From the NCBI GenBank assembly GCA_964572045.1, contig CAZNEI010000003.1, forward strand, positions 1-64,000: 64,000 nt of DNA, written 5' to 3'. Below are positions 44,555 through 53,653 of the stretch, piece after piece. A program made the position numbers and the translations under genes. The notes below the pieces were generated by a model. The model worked only from the letters and a program-made list of their open reading frames with translations. It was not told the origin of the DNA and searched no databases. Within the stretch, counting starts at the first letter, position 1. The number at the start of each line of letters is the position of its first letter. Source of the DNA: CBDCKR01 sp964572045 (GTDB lineage: Bacteria > Gemmatimonadota > Gemmatimonadetes > Longimicrobiales > Gaopeijiaceae).

Positions 44555-45523
44555 TCATCGTTTGCCGAGGGGGTCTTCGGAGGGTTTCGGCGTGACCGAT
44601 TCCAGCCTCCTCCATGCCTGTACGACCTGAGCGGCCTGGTCCGGCACGGGCTGCAGCGCGTCGATGCGAATCGCGTCGTCCCGAACTTGGTTCCGGAACC
44701 AGGTGAGTTGCCTGCGCGCGTACCGGCGTGTCGAAGAACGCATCTGATCGAGAGCCCGGTCCAGGGTCGTCTCCCCAGCCAGGTACGCGGCCACCTCCCG
44801 GTAGCCGGTCCCCGTCATACCCGGATCGCCGGGTCCGTATCCCTTGCCGAGCAGCCGTCGCACCTCCCCCACCAGGCCCTGGTCCGCCATCCGCGTCACC
44901 CTGGCATCGATGCGCCGGTCCAGCTCCTCGCGGGGAAGCTCCAGGATCACGATGACGCCCCGAAGCGGAGCCTCGTCGGGCACTCCGCACTCGTGCCACC
45001 AGCTCAGCGGGCGGCCCGTGAGCAACGCCACCTCGAGAGTGCGACCGAGGCGCTGGGGTCCTCCCTCGGCCGCGACCGCCCTCCGCTTGGGATCGAGGGC
45101 ATCGACCCACCGCTCAAGCTCCTCCCGGGAAAACGTCGCGAGATAGGCTCTGAGCGCCGCTCGACGGTCCTGCCCCAATTCGGGCTCACGGAAGATCGGG
45201 TCGATGAGCGCACGGAGGAAGAACCCCGTGCCCCCCACGACGAGAGCGACACGACCTCGTGCCCTGATCCCGGCGATCCAGGCGCGTGCGTCGCGGCCGA
45301 ACTGACCCGCGCTGTAGGTCTCCCCCGGATCCCTGATGTCGAGGCCGTGATGCGGCACCCGATCCCTCAGCGCCTGGCTCGCCTTGTCGGTCCCGATGTC
45401 CATGCCCCGATAGACCTGTCGGGAGTCCATTGACACGATCTCGACATCCAGACGCCGGGCGATCTCCAACGAGAGGGCGGTCTTGCCCGAGGTCGTCGGC
45501 CCGGTAATCGCCACGAAGTCCAT
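44555..45523 (-). CDS. miaA: tRNA dimethylallyltransferase
   Basis: This 322-residue enzyme isopentenylates A37 of tRNAs reading UNN codons. It has the P-loop ITGPTTSGKTALSLEIARRL, SMDSRQVYRGMDIGTDKAS, PHHGLDIRDPGETYSAGQF, VVGGTGFFLRALI and the C-terminal TRRYARRQLTWFRNQ. Its substrate dimethylallyl diphosphate comes from the isoprenoid pathway whose dxs gene is broken in this window. ATG 45523 is 29 bp past the mutL stop. Confidence 0.96.
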   Translation of the reverse strand: MDFVAITGPTTSGKTALSLEIARRLDVEIVSMDSRQVYRGMDIGTDKASQALRDRVPHHGLDIRDPGETYSAGQFGRDARAWIAGIRARGRVALVVGGTGFFLRALIDPIFREPELGQDRRAALRAYLATFSREELERWVDALDPKRRAVAAEGGPQRLGRTLEVALLTGRPLSWWHECGVPDEAPLRGVIVILELPREELDRRIDARVTRMADQGLVGEVRRLLGKGYGPGDPGMTGTGYREVAAYLAGETTLDRALDQMRSSTRRYARRQLTWFRNQVRDDAIRIDALQPVPDQAAQVVQAWRRLESVTPKPSEDPLGKR

Positions 45524-45552
45524 TCCGAAGCCGTCCCGCCGTCCTCCGGTCT

Positions 45553-47313
45553 CTACCGACCGAATTTCCGCTCGAGTTCGTCCTTGCCGAGCCGTACCAC
45601 GGTGGGCCGGCCGTGCACATCGTGGTAGGGGAGCTCGGTCGCGAACAGCTGATCGAAGAGCTCATGCATCTCCTTTCCCCTCAGCTTCTGGCCCGCCTTG
45701 ATGGCGCCCTTGCAAGCGAACATCATCGCGATCCTCTCGTGCTGGTTCTTGGCGGCCCGAGTAAGCTCCGAGCCTTGCACCAGCTCCTCGATCATCTCCC
45801 GGAAGCACCGTTCCGCGTCGAAGTAGGGGTGGGGGTCGGGAACCCCGTGCACGATGATCGTATTGCCGCCGAAGCCCTCGACCTCGAAGCCCACGCGGTT
45901 CAGCATCCCGCTAAGGCTTTCCACCTCATCGAACTCCGCCTTCGACAGGCGGATGGTGAGAGGGAAGAGCAGTCGTTGGGCGGCCTGGCCGCCCTGTGCG
46001 AAGGTGTCCATGAGGCGCTCGAAAAGCACCCTCTCGTGGGCAGCGTGCTGATCGATGATCACGAGTCCGCCTCCGGTTTCGGCCAGCAGATATGTGTCGA
46101 GAACCTGCCATAGGCGGGGGCGCTCCTCGATGGGAGGGGCGGGGGCGGGCTTTGCGGCATCGATCCGGCCGGCCGCGGCTGCCCGACCACCGCTTCCCGC
46201 CACCGAGAGGAACAGCGCCGTCTGGTTCTGCTCATCCTGCCGGTCTCGGGGCGGCTCCTTCGGAGCGCCCGGCTCGTGAGCGCGCGCCGGTGCGACCTGC
46301 CGGTCCATCGTGGCCGCGCTGTCCTCGGTGGCGAGGCGAGCTCGTACGCTCTCTTCGACGAAGCGCTCCACCGTGCCGGACGAGCGGAAGCGTACCTCCG
46401 TCTTGGCCGGGTGGACGTTCATGTCCACGCTGCCGGGAGGCATCTGCAGGTAGAGGAAGGCCCAGGGCCGCATCTTTTCGGAGATCGTCGTGCGGTAGCC
46501 GCGGTCCACCGCAGCCATGAGGGGCCGGCTGCGGAAGGGGCGGCCATTGACGAACAGGTTGGCTCGGCGGATCCCGCTCCTGGCCGAATCGGGCCGCTGA
46601 ATCAGTCCGCGCAACGTCATCTCCCCCGCATCCGCCCTCATCGAGACCAGCGTGCTGGCCAGCTCCCTTCCCCAGATGCCGCTCACCCGAGCCATGAGAT
46701 CCTTGGAGGGCGGCAGATCCAGCAGCGTGCGTCCATCCGAGGTGAGCGTGAAGCCGACCGAGGCGTTCGCCAGGGCCAGCACGGTGAGCGCCTCGCTCAC
46801 GGCTCGGGTCTCCGCCGCCACCGCCTTCAAGAACTTGGAGCGGGCCGGGGCGTTGAAGAACAGGTTCATCACGTCGACCGTGGTGCCGCCTCGCCGGGCG
46901 ACGTCCTCAACGCCGCGGATCGTCCCGCCGTTGACCCGCACGCGTGTTCCCACCTCCTCCCTCCCCTCCTTCGTATCGATCGTCATGCGCGACACGGCTG
47001 CGATCGAAGGGAGCGCCTCTCCGCGGAACCCGAAGGTGATGACCGACCGAAGGTCTGAGGCCGCCCGGATCTTGCTGGTCGCATGCCGGTCGAGCGAGAG
47101 CAGCGCGTCTTCCCGAGTCATGCCTGCCCCGTCGTCGCTCACGCGGATGCGGCGCTTGCCGCCGCGCTCGAGCGTGACGTCGATGCGGGTCGCTCGGGCG
47201 TCCAGAGAGTTCTCGACGAGCTCCTTGACGACCGACGCCGGCCGTTCGACAACCTCGCCAGCCGCGATCTGATTGGCGACGAAGTCCGGGAGCACCTCGA
47301 TGGTCCGGCTCAT
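45553..47313 (-). CDS. mutL: DNA mismatch repair protein MutL
   Basis: This 586-residue protein has the N-terminal GHKL ATPase (IAAGEVVERPASVVKELVENSLDA, in pieces; DDGAGM; TFGFRGEALPSIAAVS) and an Ala/Pro/Arg-rich linker (about 330-395). The C-terminal endonuclease domain has the metal motif IDQHAAHERVLFE and ACKGAIKAGQKL. The usual CPHGRP motif reads DVHGRPTVV here, so the zinc-ligand cysteine is replaced by Asp-Val, an odd detail for an otherwise endonuclease-type MutL. ATG 47313. Confidence 0.95.
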   Translation of the reverse strand: MSRTIEVLPDFVANQIAAGEVVERPASVVKELVENSLDARATRIDVTLERGGKRRIRVSDDGAGMTREDALLSLDRHATSKIRAASDLRSVITFGFRGEALPSIAAVSRMTIDTKEGREEVGTRVRVNGGTIRGVEDVARRGGTTVDVMNLFFNAPARSKFLKAVAAETRAVSEALTVLALANASVGFTLTSDGRTLLDLPPSKDLMARVSGIWGRELASTLVSMRADAGEMTLRGLIQRPDSARSGIRRANLFVNGRPFRSRPLMAAVDRGYRTTISEKMRPWAFLYLQMPPGSVDMNVHPAKTEVRFRSSGTVERFVEESVRARLATEDSAATMDRQVAPARAHEPGAPKEPPRDRQDEQNQTALFLSVAGSGGRAAAAGRIDAAKPAPAPPIEERPRLWQVLDTYLLAETGGGLVIIDQHAAHERVLFERLMDTFAQGGQAAQRLLFPLTIRLSKAEFDEVESLSGMLNRVGFEVEGFGGNTIIVHGVPDPHPYFDAERCFREMIEELVQGSELTRAAKNQHERIAMMFACKGAIKAGQKLRGKEMHELFDQLFATELPYHDVHGRPTVVRLGKDELERKFGR

Positions 47314-47325
47314 GACGCCCTCCTC

Positions 47326-48090
47326 TCAGGACTGGAGGGCGTAGAAGCGGACGGCGTTCTGCGCGGTGGACTCGGACACGGCTCGGGCACTCTCTCCTCG
47401 AATGCCCGCGACGGCTTCGATCACCGCTTCGACGAGCGCTGGCTCGTTGCGTCTGCCTCGGTGGGGTACGGGGGTCAGGTAGGGAGAGTCGGTCTCCACC
47501 AGGATGCGGTCGTCCGGCACTGCCTCCACGGCCTCTCGGGCGTGGAAGTTGGCAAACGAGACGAGGCCCGAGAAGGAGACGTAACATCCGGATTCTAGAC
47601 CTGTCTCGAGCAGATCCATGCCGCCCGTGAAGCAGTGAAGCACCAAGCGCGCGTCGGGCGGCGCGTTCCGTATCACGGCGATCGTGTCGGCGTCGGCCTC
47701 GCGGCTGTGGACGACCAGGGGAAGACCGAGTTCGTGGGCCAGCTCGAGCTGGTCCTCGAACCACTTCCTCTGGAGCTTGCGGGGAGAATGCTCATAGAAG
47801 AAGTCCAAGCCGCTCTCGCCGATCGCCACAACCTCGGTGCGGCCGTCGGCCAGCTCGCGCACACCCTCAAGATCCGAGTCGCGGGCGCTCGCCACCTCGT
47901 GAGGATGAACCCCGGCGGTGGACCAGACGCCGTCGAAGGATGCCGCGAGGTCCGCGGCAGCGCGCGCGTCGTCGAGATCGGAGGCGATGGTCACGAGGCG
48001 CGATACGCCGGCTTGGCGGGCCCTCGCGACGACGGCCGCCCGATCGTCGTCGAAGCGGCCGTGGGTCAGATGGCAGTGGCTGTCGAACAC
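47326..48090 (-). CDS. tatD: TatD-family metal-dependent deoxyribonuclease
   Basis: This 254-residue TIM-barrel hydrolase has FDSHCHLTHGRF at the start, STAGVHPHEVA, AIGESGLDFFYEHSPRKLQ, VVHSREADADTI, LHCFTGG and LVETDSPYLTPVPHRGRRNEP, the complete metal-ligand set. GTG 48090 follows the secF stop by one base and places the DSHCHL motif at residue 3, as in the family; an upstream extension overlaps secF. TatD nucleases act in DNA quality control. Confidence 0.93.
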   Translation of the reverse strand: MFDSHCHLTHGRFDDDRAAVVARARQAGVSRLVTIASDLDDARAAADLAASFDGVWSTAGVHPHEVASARDSDLEGVRELADGRTEVVAIGESGLDFFYEHSPRKLQRKWFEDQLELAHELGLPLVVHSREADADTIAVIRNAPPDARLVLHCFTGGMDLLETGLESGCYVSFSGLVSFANFHAREAVEAVPDDRILVETDSPYLTPVPHRGRRNEPALVEAVIEAVAGIRGESARAVSESTAQNAVRFYALQS

Positions 48091-48091
48091 G

Positions 48092-49048
48092 TCAGGCCGT
48101 GGCGGCAGCCCTCCGCTTCCGCCGGGTTCGACGGTCCGATCGGTCGCCCCAGCGCTCTTGGATCGCCAGGAGGGCCGGCGACGCCACGAAGATGGAGGAA
48201 TAGGTCCCGACGGCGACTCCGAGCATGAGTACGATCGTGAAGTCCCGGATGACCGCGCCACCCACGACGAGCAGGGCGAACAGCACGACCAGCGTCGTGC
48301 CCGACGTGAGCACCGTGCGCGGCAGAGTCTCGTTGATCGAGCGGGTCACGAGAACGACCGGGTCGGCACGTCGGCCTCCCTTCGCATTCAGGTTCTCTCG
48401 GACCCGATCGAACACCACGATCGTGTCGTTCAGGGAGTATCCCACGATCGTGAGGATCGCCGCCACGGTGGGAAGGGCGATCTCGATCCTGAACAGCGCC
48501 AATATGCCCAGGGTGATCAGGATGTCGTGCACGGTCGCGATCACGGCCGCCAGCCCGAACCGGAGTTCGAAGCGGAACGCGATGTAGATCAGCGTCAGGG
48601 CGAAGGAGAACAGGATCGCCAACGCCGCTTTCTGCTGGAGTTCGCCCCCGATCTTCGGGCCCACGGTCTCGGTCCGTACGACTTCGAACACGCCCCCTCC
48701 GAAGGCAGCGACGAGCTGAGCTTCGATCTGCGCCCGAACCGCGTCCACCTCCTCGTCACCGAGGGAGGCTCGGATCACGAATTCGTCGTCCTCGCCGAAG
48801 CGCGTGATCGGGGGCGCCTGCGCACCCCCGAGGGCCGCGCGCAACTGAGCCGCCGTGGCCGGTTCGTTGAAGCGGACCTGGATGAGCGATCCGCCCGTGA
48901 AGTCCACGCCGTAGTTCTGCCAGTTGCCGATGGCAAAGACGTTGAAGAGCATCCCTCCGACCCCAAGCAGAACCACGACCGCGGAGAGGAGGTAGGCTTG
49001 GCGGCGCCACTCGATGAAGGGATAGCTCGCTTGGTCGAACAGTCGCAT
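48092..49048 (-). CDS. secF: Protein translocase subunit SecF
   Basis: This 318-residue inner-membrane protein has six predicted helices. The family blocks are NYGVDFTGGSLIQVRF, GPKIGGELQQKA, VHDILITLGILALF, AAILTIVGYSLNDTIVVFDRVREN and SINETLPRTVLTSGTTLVVL (in pieces). With SecD it pulls exported proteins through SecYEG using the proton gradient. ATG 49048 is 11 bp past the secD stop. Confidence 0.96.
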   Translation of the reverse strand: MRLFDQASYPFIEWRRQAYLLSAVVVLLGVGGMLFNVFAIGNWQNYGVDFTGGSLIQVRFNEPATAAQLRAALGGAQAPPITRFGEDDEFVIRASLGDEEVDAVRAQIEAQLVAAFGGGVFEVVRTETVGPKIGGELQQKAALAILFSFALTLIYIAFRFELRFGLAAVIATVHDILITLGILALFRIEIALPTVAAILTIVGYSLNDTIVVFDRVRENLNAKGGRRADPVVLVTRSINETLPRTVLTSGTTLVVLFALLVVGGAVIRDFTIVLMLGVAVGTYSSIFVASPALLAIQERWGDRSDRRTRRKRRAAATA

Positions 49049-49059
49049 GAATCGCAGTC

Positions 49060-50709
49060 TCAGATGCTGATCGGGTCGGAAGCCTTCTTCCCCGACAGGT
49101 AGGCAAGAACAAAGGTCCGCGTGACGTACAGAGCCGAGAAGAACGACGCCACGATACCGATCGACAGGGTCACGGCGAAGCCTTGGACGGGACCCGTACC
49201 GAACTGGAAGAGGATGAGCGCGGTGATGAGCGTCGTGATGTTCGCGTCAACGATGGCGGACATAGCGTGGCTGAAGCCCTCGTCCACGGCGGTCCGGGTG
49301 GCCCGACCGACGATGAGCTCCTCACGGATCCTCTCGAAGATGAGGACGTTGGCGTCCACGGCCATCCCCACCGAGAGGATCAGGCCCGCCATCCCCGGGA
49401 GCGTCAACGTCGCCCCGATCGCCGCCAGCCCGCCGAGCACAAGCATGGAGTAGACGCCCAGAGCCAGCACGGCGAGGACTCCGGCCGTCCGGTAGTACAG
49501 AATCATGATGAGCAGCACCCCCACCATGGCGATGACGCCCGCGACCTTGCCCCGGTCGATGGAGTCCTGACCCAGCGAGGGCCCCACGGTCCGCTCTTCC
49601 ATCACCCGGAGCTTGGCGGGAAGCGCGCCGGCACGGAGCACGAGCGCCAGGTCTCCGGCCTCGGAGAGATCCGCGTTGCCCATCTCGATGACGCCGCTCG
49701 CCCCGATGCGGTCGCGGACCACCGGAGCACTCACGACCTCGTCGTCCAGGATGATGGCGATGTAGTCCCCCACGTGCTGCGTGGTGAACTGCGAGAACCG
49801 CCGCCCTCCGGCCCGGTTCCATTGGAAGCTGACTTGGGCCTGGTTGAACTGCGGGTCCCTCTGGGCCACGGCCGTCTCGAGCTGCTCGCCGGTCAGGAAT
49901 GCATCCTCTTCGGTCACGTAGAGGCGGCGGTACATGCGCGTCCCGAGGGCGGTCGGATCCGCCTCCCAGTGGAGCGAGATGTCCCGAGGCAGCGCGATCT
50001 GGACCTCGGGCAGCGCGAGGAACGTCTGCGCAGTCTCCACGTCCTCGGACGCGATCAGGTAGGAGCCTTCGACGTCGCCCGACGCGAGCAGGGCGGTAAA
50101 AGGCCTCAGGTTCAACTCGGGCTCCTCTTCTTCTTCGCTCGCCTGTTCTTCTTCTTCGCTCGCCTGCTCGCCTTGAGCCGAGGCTGTATCCGCCTCAGCC
50201 GCGTCGGCGCCCTCTCCTCCGAAGATGAGGTCCTGGAGGTCCTGCGCCGGCGCCTCGACGACGTCGCGTCCCATCTCCTGGAGCGCGTCCACCCCGAGAG
50301 CCGCGACGATCTGGCGGTCGATCCGGCTGAGCGCCGCCTCCAGCTCCGTCGCCGGAACGACCAGCTTGAACTGAAGGAAGGCGGACTGCTGGATGAGGTT
50401 CTTGGCCCGCTCTTCGTCCCGGATGCCCGGAAGCTCGACGACGATGCGCTCCGAGCCGATCTTCTGGATCAGCGGCTCGGCAACCCCGAATTCGTCGATT
50501 CGGGTGCGCAAGATGCGCTCGGCCCGATCGATCGCGTCGGCCCTGGCGTCGGCCGTGAGGGTACCCTCGGGATCATCCACCTCGAGAACGAGATGCATCC
50601 CGCCCTGGAGGTCGAGGCCGAGCGTGATCTGGTTGGTGACGAGATAGGCGATACTCACGCCGACCAACGCCAAGATGACGATGATCCGGCTGCGGACGGA
50701 CTTGAACAT
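49060..50709 (-). CDS. secD: Protein translocase subunit SecD
   Basis: This 549-residue inner-membrane protein has an N-terminal helix, LGLDLQGGMHLVLEVD, the periplasmic P1 domain, then five C-terminal helices. These carry GPSLGQDSIDRGKVAGVIAM, MAGLILSVGMAVDANVLIFERIREEL and GFSHAMSAIVDANITTLITA (in pieces). P1 carries an acidic insert of about 25 residues containing two QASEEEE repeats. ATG 50709 precedes the first helix; the 16 upstream codons are non-conserved. First gene of secD-secF-tatD-mutL-miaA. Confidence 0.96.
   Translation of the reverse strand: MFKSVRSRIIVILALVGVSIAYLVTNQITLGLDLQGGMHLVLEVDDPEGTLTADARADAIDRAERILRTRIDEFGVAEPLIQKIGSERIVVELPGIRDEERAKNLIQQSAFLQFKLVVPATELEAALSRIDRQIVAALGVDALQEMGRDVVEAPAQDLQDLIFGGEGADAAEADTASAQGEQASEEEEQASEEEEEPELNLRPFTALLASGDVEGSYLIASEDVETAQTFLALPEVQIALPRDISLHWEADPTALGTRMYRRLYVTEEDAFLTGEQLETAVAQRDPQFNQAQVSFQWNRAGGRRFSQFTTQHVGDYIAIILDDEVVSAPVVRDRIGASGVIEMGNADLSEAGDLALVLRAGALPAKLRVMEERTVGPSLGQDSIDRGKVAGVIAMVGVLLIMILYYRTAGVLAVLALGVYSMLVLGGLAAIGATLTLPGMAGLILSVGMAVDANVLIFERIREELIVGRATRTAVDEGFSHAMSAIVDANITTLITALILFQFGTGPVQGFAVTLSIGIVASFFSALYVTRTFVLAYLSGKKASDPISI
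50125..50166. repeat. 21-bp tandem duplication inside secD
   Basis: Two adjacent 21-bp units (50125-50145 and 50146-50166) agree at 20 of 21 positions and encode QASEEEE twice in the periplasmic part of SecD. They are in frame and probably arose by slippage; copy number may vary between strains. Confidence 0.9.
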
Positions 50710-50846
50710 CTCTGTGTGGCCGATCCTTTGGACGGTGGTGACTTCAAAGCCCAGCAACCTCGCAGGCTCGGGGCGTGCCTGTCAATCTACAAACCAACGG
50801 GCGAAGGGGTCCGCTCGCATCTCGGACCTCGGGCGCCCAGCAAGCC

Positions 50847-51911
50847 TCAGAAGTGCAGAAACGCCTGCACCTTGAGGGACAGCTTGGACTCTCCGCGCTC
50901 GGGCGCATAGATGTCGAGATTGGTGCCGATCCTGTTGCGTCCCGATACGTAGAAGGTCAGCCCCGGAGTGAAGAGCCAGGCCGCGTCTTCGGGAGTGGCG
51001 GTGTCGGGATCGGCCCAGCTGATCCGAGCCAGAGGCTCCACGGAAGTCCAGCGGTCCGAGTCCACGGGGATCTGGTAGGTGACGATCACTTGACCCGTGA
51101 GGAACCGCGCCGTCCCACCCGCGGCGTCGAGCTCCCTCCAGTTGCCGCCCCCCACCACGGCCGCCTGGACGTGCCACCCATCGTACCAGTCGCCCCAGTC
51201 GAGATCCGCGCCGTACGCCGTCCCGTATGCGGTCTCGCCGTTCGCGTCGGGATAGTCGTGAAGGCCGATGAACCCTCCGATCTCGAGTCGGCTCGCGAGC
51301 GCCCAGGCGCCTCGCCCCGAGTAGGATTTACCGTCGTTCTCGTCCCTGACGTTGATGCCCGTGCCGTTCGTCGCGGTGACCATGTAGGAGAAGCCCCCAC
51401 CGGAGCCGGCGATCCGCATCCCCATGTCGCGCTCCGAGTACCGGAGCTTTTGCATGAGCCGGCTGAAGGTGCATACGCCCCCGACACCCGAGCAGTCTCC
51501 CGCGCCGGGCACGCGGCCGTCCCGCTCGATCACAGCCAGCTGCGTGCTGCTGCTCAACTCGAAGACCTCGGAGGCGCGCTTCAGCTGTCCCACCGCCACT
51601 TCGAACGCCGGATCGAAGTTGAGGCTGATGTAAGCGTCTTGGAGGAAGGCCCGTCCGCCGGCGAAGTCCGGGAGGAGGCGGGCTTCGAAGAAATCGGAAA
51701 CCTCAACACCTACGAACACCCTCGCCCGACGCAACAGGAAGTCGGGCGAGGTCGCATCCGCGGAAGACGTGACGCCCTGAACGTGGAGGCGTCCTCCGAC
51801 CGTGACGGTGGCGGCCCGGGCTCGGATCTCCACCTGGCCCAGGATCGACGCCGGTGTCGAAAGGACGACCGCGAAGCCGGCCGCGCAGAGTCGTCTGAAA
51901 GCCCGTGTCAT
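50847..51911 (-). CDS. OprO/OprP-type porin
   Basis: This 354-residue outer-membrane protein has a signal peptide (FRRLCAAGFAVVLSTPASILGQ, in pieces). Strands typical of phosphate-selective porins O and P follow: VGGRLHVQGVTSS, FLLRRARVFVGVEVSDFFEARLLPDFAGG (in pieces), LQDAYISLNFDPAFEVAVGQLK. It ends SLKVQAFLHF with the C-terminal Phe needed for barrel insertion. ATG 51911 has GGAGG 8-10 bases upstream. It lies downstream of the histidine kinase gene on the same strand; phosphate or another anion is a plausible solute, but no pho gene is nearby. Confidence 0.82.
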   Translation of the reverse strand: MTRAFRRLCAAGFAVVLSTPASILGQVEIRARAATVTVGGRLHVQGVTSSADATSPDFLLRRARVFVGVEVSDFFEARLLPDFAGGRAFLQDAYISLNFDPAFEVAVGQLKRASEVFELSSSTQLAVIERDGRVPGAGDCSGVGGVCTFSRLMQKLRYSERDMGMRIAGSGGGFSYMVTATNGTGINVRDENDGKSYSGRGAWALASRLEIGGFIGLHDYPDANGETAYGTAYGADLDWGDWYDGWHVQAAVVGGGNWRELDAAGGTARFLTGQVIVTYQIPVDSDRWTSVEPLARISWADPDTATPEDAAWLFTPGLTFYVSGRNRIGTNLDIYAPERGESKLSLKVQAFLHF

Positions 51912-52172
51912 GATGCCCCCTCCCTCGGTGGACGCGAAATCTAGGGACGGGGCGCCAAGCAACAACCCTATGTCGGGATATCGGGCGATTGCGTCGGGAA
52001 CGCGTGATGCGAGGGGGTGCCCGGTGCTCGGCCTGCAGGGGCCTGACGTCCGTCGGGCGGGTCCGGTCACGATCGGCCGGGGCCCGCTCGGGGAGCCTGG
52101 AGCCATCCTTGCCTGCCCCCCGAATCCCGCCGGTCGCGCCGGTGGGAGGGCACGGAACGCTCACCGGAGGGC

Positions 52173-53564
52173 CTAGTCGCTCGGCGGCTCCGAGACGGTG
52201 GACGTCAGGGGTGCCGGCGTCTCGGGCGCTCCGAGATCCATCGGGATCGTGAGGCGGGCCCGGGCGCCCTCGCCGCTCGAGCGGTTCTCGAGCGTCAACG
52301 CACCGCCGTGCCCCTCGGCGATCTGACGGCACAGCGCGAGGCCGATCCCACTGCCCCCCTTCCTTGTCGTGTAGAACGGAACGAAGAGATTCCCCGTGTC
52401 CGTCGGGAGCCCAGGGCCTTCGTCGTCGACGACGACGTGGAGGTGATTGCCCGCGAGCGTCCACAGCAAGCCGACGCGGCCCCCGGTCTCGGAGGCCGCG
52501 TCGGCAGCGTTGCGGATCAAGTTGATGAGGAGCTGCTCCAGTTGATCGGCGTCCGCCTGCAGCGTCACATCGGGCCCGGGATCGACCCTGACCTCCGTGC
52601 GGGTCTCGAAGGCGACGATGCGGCGCACGAGCTCGCCCACGTCCACGGGCCCGAGCCGGGGCTCCGGAAGCCGGGCGAGCTGCGCGTACGAAGCCATGAA
52701 GCGACCCAGCGACTCCGCTCGGTCCGCGATGACGCTCAGGCCGCTGCTCACGTCCGGCTCGACCTCGGGAGGGAGAGTCGTTCGCCGCACAAGGCTCTGA
52801 AGGCTCCCGGCGATCGACTTGATGGGGGCCAAGGAGTTGTTGATCTCGTGACTCAACACCCGGATGATCCGCTTCCACGCCTTGCGCTCCTCCTCGCGCA
52901 GGGCCCGGCTTAGATCGGAGAGCACGACGAGGCGGAGCGGATGGCCTTCCTGGCGGACGACGGTCCGGCGCAGCTCCCAGCGGCCGGTGGCGCCCGGATG
53001 GTTGAGTTCGAGGGTGCGTGGGGCGACGCCGTGGAGCGTGTCACGCAGCCGGAGATCGTTCGCCGACATCCCGATGACGCGAGCGGCCGGCTGGCTGAGA
53101 AGCCTCTCGCCGGCGCGGTTGAGCATCCGAAGGGTTCCGCTCGCGTCGAAGGCGAAGACCGCGAGGTCGACCTCCTCGAGGACCTTGCGCAAGAGTGCGT
53201 TCGCCTCGACCGCCCCCAGACGCTGCTCCCTCAAGAGCTCCTCGAGGGCGTTCGCTTCCAGATACGTGACAGCCAGGGGCCCGCGGCGCTCGGGGCTCCG
53301 GACCCGGATCGAGAAGTCCCCCTCCCTGAGTCCCGCGAGCATGCTGGACAGGGTCCGAAGCGGCCGAATCACGCTTTCCCGTACCGCGTAGGTGAACCCG
53401 AACCACGCCGCAAGGAGGAGCCCCGAGAGAGTCCACTGAAGCCGAGCCGAATAGGGTCCCAGCCAGAGGAAGCCCAGCGACAGCAGCATCCCCGGCAGGC
53501 TCGCCAGGAGCACGAGCAGCACGATCCTGTGGTCGTGGCGGATCTGCTCCCACCACCGCTTCAT
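52173..53564 (-). CDS. NtrY-like sensor histidine kinase
   Basis: This 463-residue kinase has two transmembrane helices (about 14-36 and 45-60) with almost no periplasmic loop, a HAMP linker (about 62-115) and a PAS domain (about 120-215). The HisKA H-box is RIIRVLSHEINNSLAPIKS (phospho-His239). The HATPase domain has LINLIRNAADAA, DDEGPGLP, PFYTTRKGGSGIGLALCRQ. The short loop suggests membrane or cytoplasmic sensing. It follows the response regulator by 89 bp and is presumably its partner. Confidence 0.92.
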   Translation of the reverse strand: MKRWWEQIRHDHRIVLLVLLASLPGMLLSLGFLWLGPYSARLQWTLSGLLLAAWFGFTYAVRESVIRPLRTLSSMLAGLREGDFSIRVRSPERRGPLAVTYLEANALEELLREQRLGAVEANALLRKVLEEVDLAVFAFDASGTLRMLNRAGERLLSQPAARVIGMSANDLRLRDTLHGVAPRTLELNHPGATGRWELRRTVVRQEGHPLRLVVLSDLSRALREEERKAWKRIIRVLSHEINNSLAPIKSIAGSLQSLVRRTTLPPEVEPDVSSGLSVIADRAESLGRFMASYAQLARLPEPRLGPVDVGELVRRIVAFETRTEVRVDPGPDVTLQADADQLEQLLINLIRNAADAASETGGRVGLLWTLAGNHLHVVVDDEGPGLPTDTGNLFVPFYTTRKGGSGIGLALCRQIAEGHGGALTLENRSSGEGARARLTIPMDLGAPETPAPLTSTVSEPPSD

Positions 53565-53653
53565 CGCTGACTCCTCCGACTCTCGAGTGACGGGCTCGGC
53601 TCTCGAGGCCCCGTCGGTCGTCTCGGATGCGGCCTACGGCCTTCCACCTCCGC

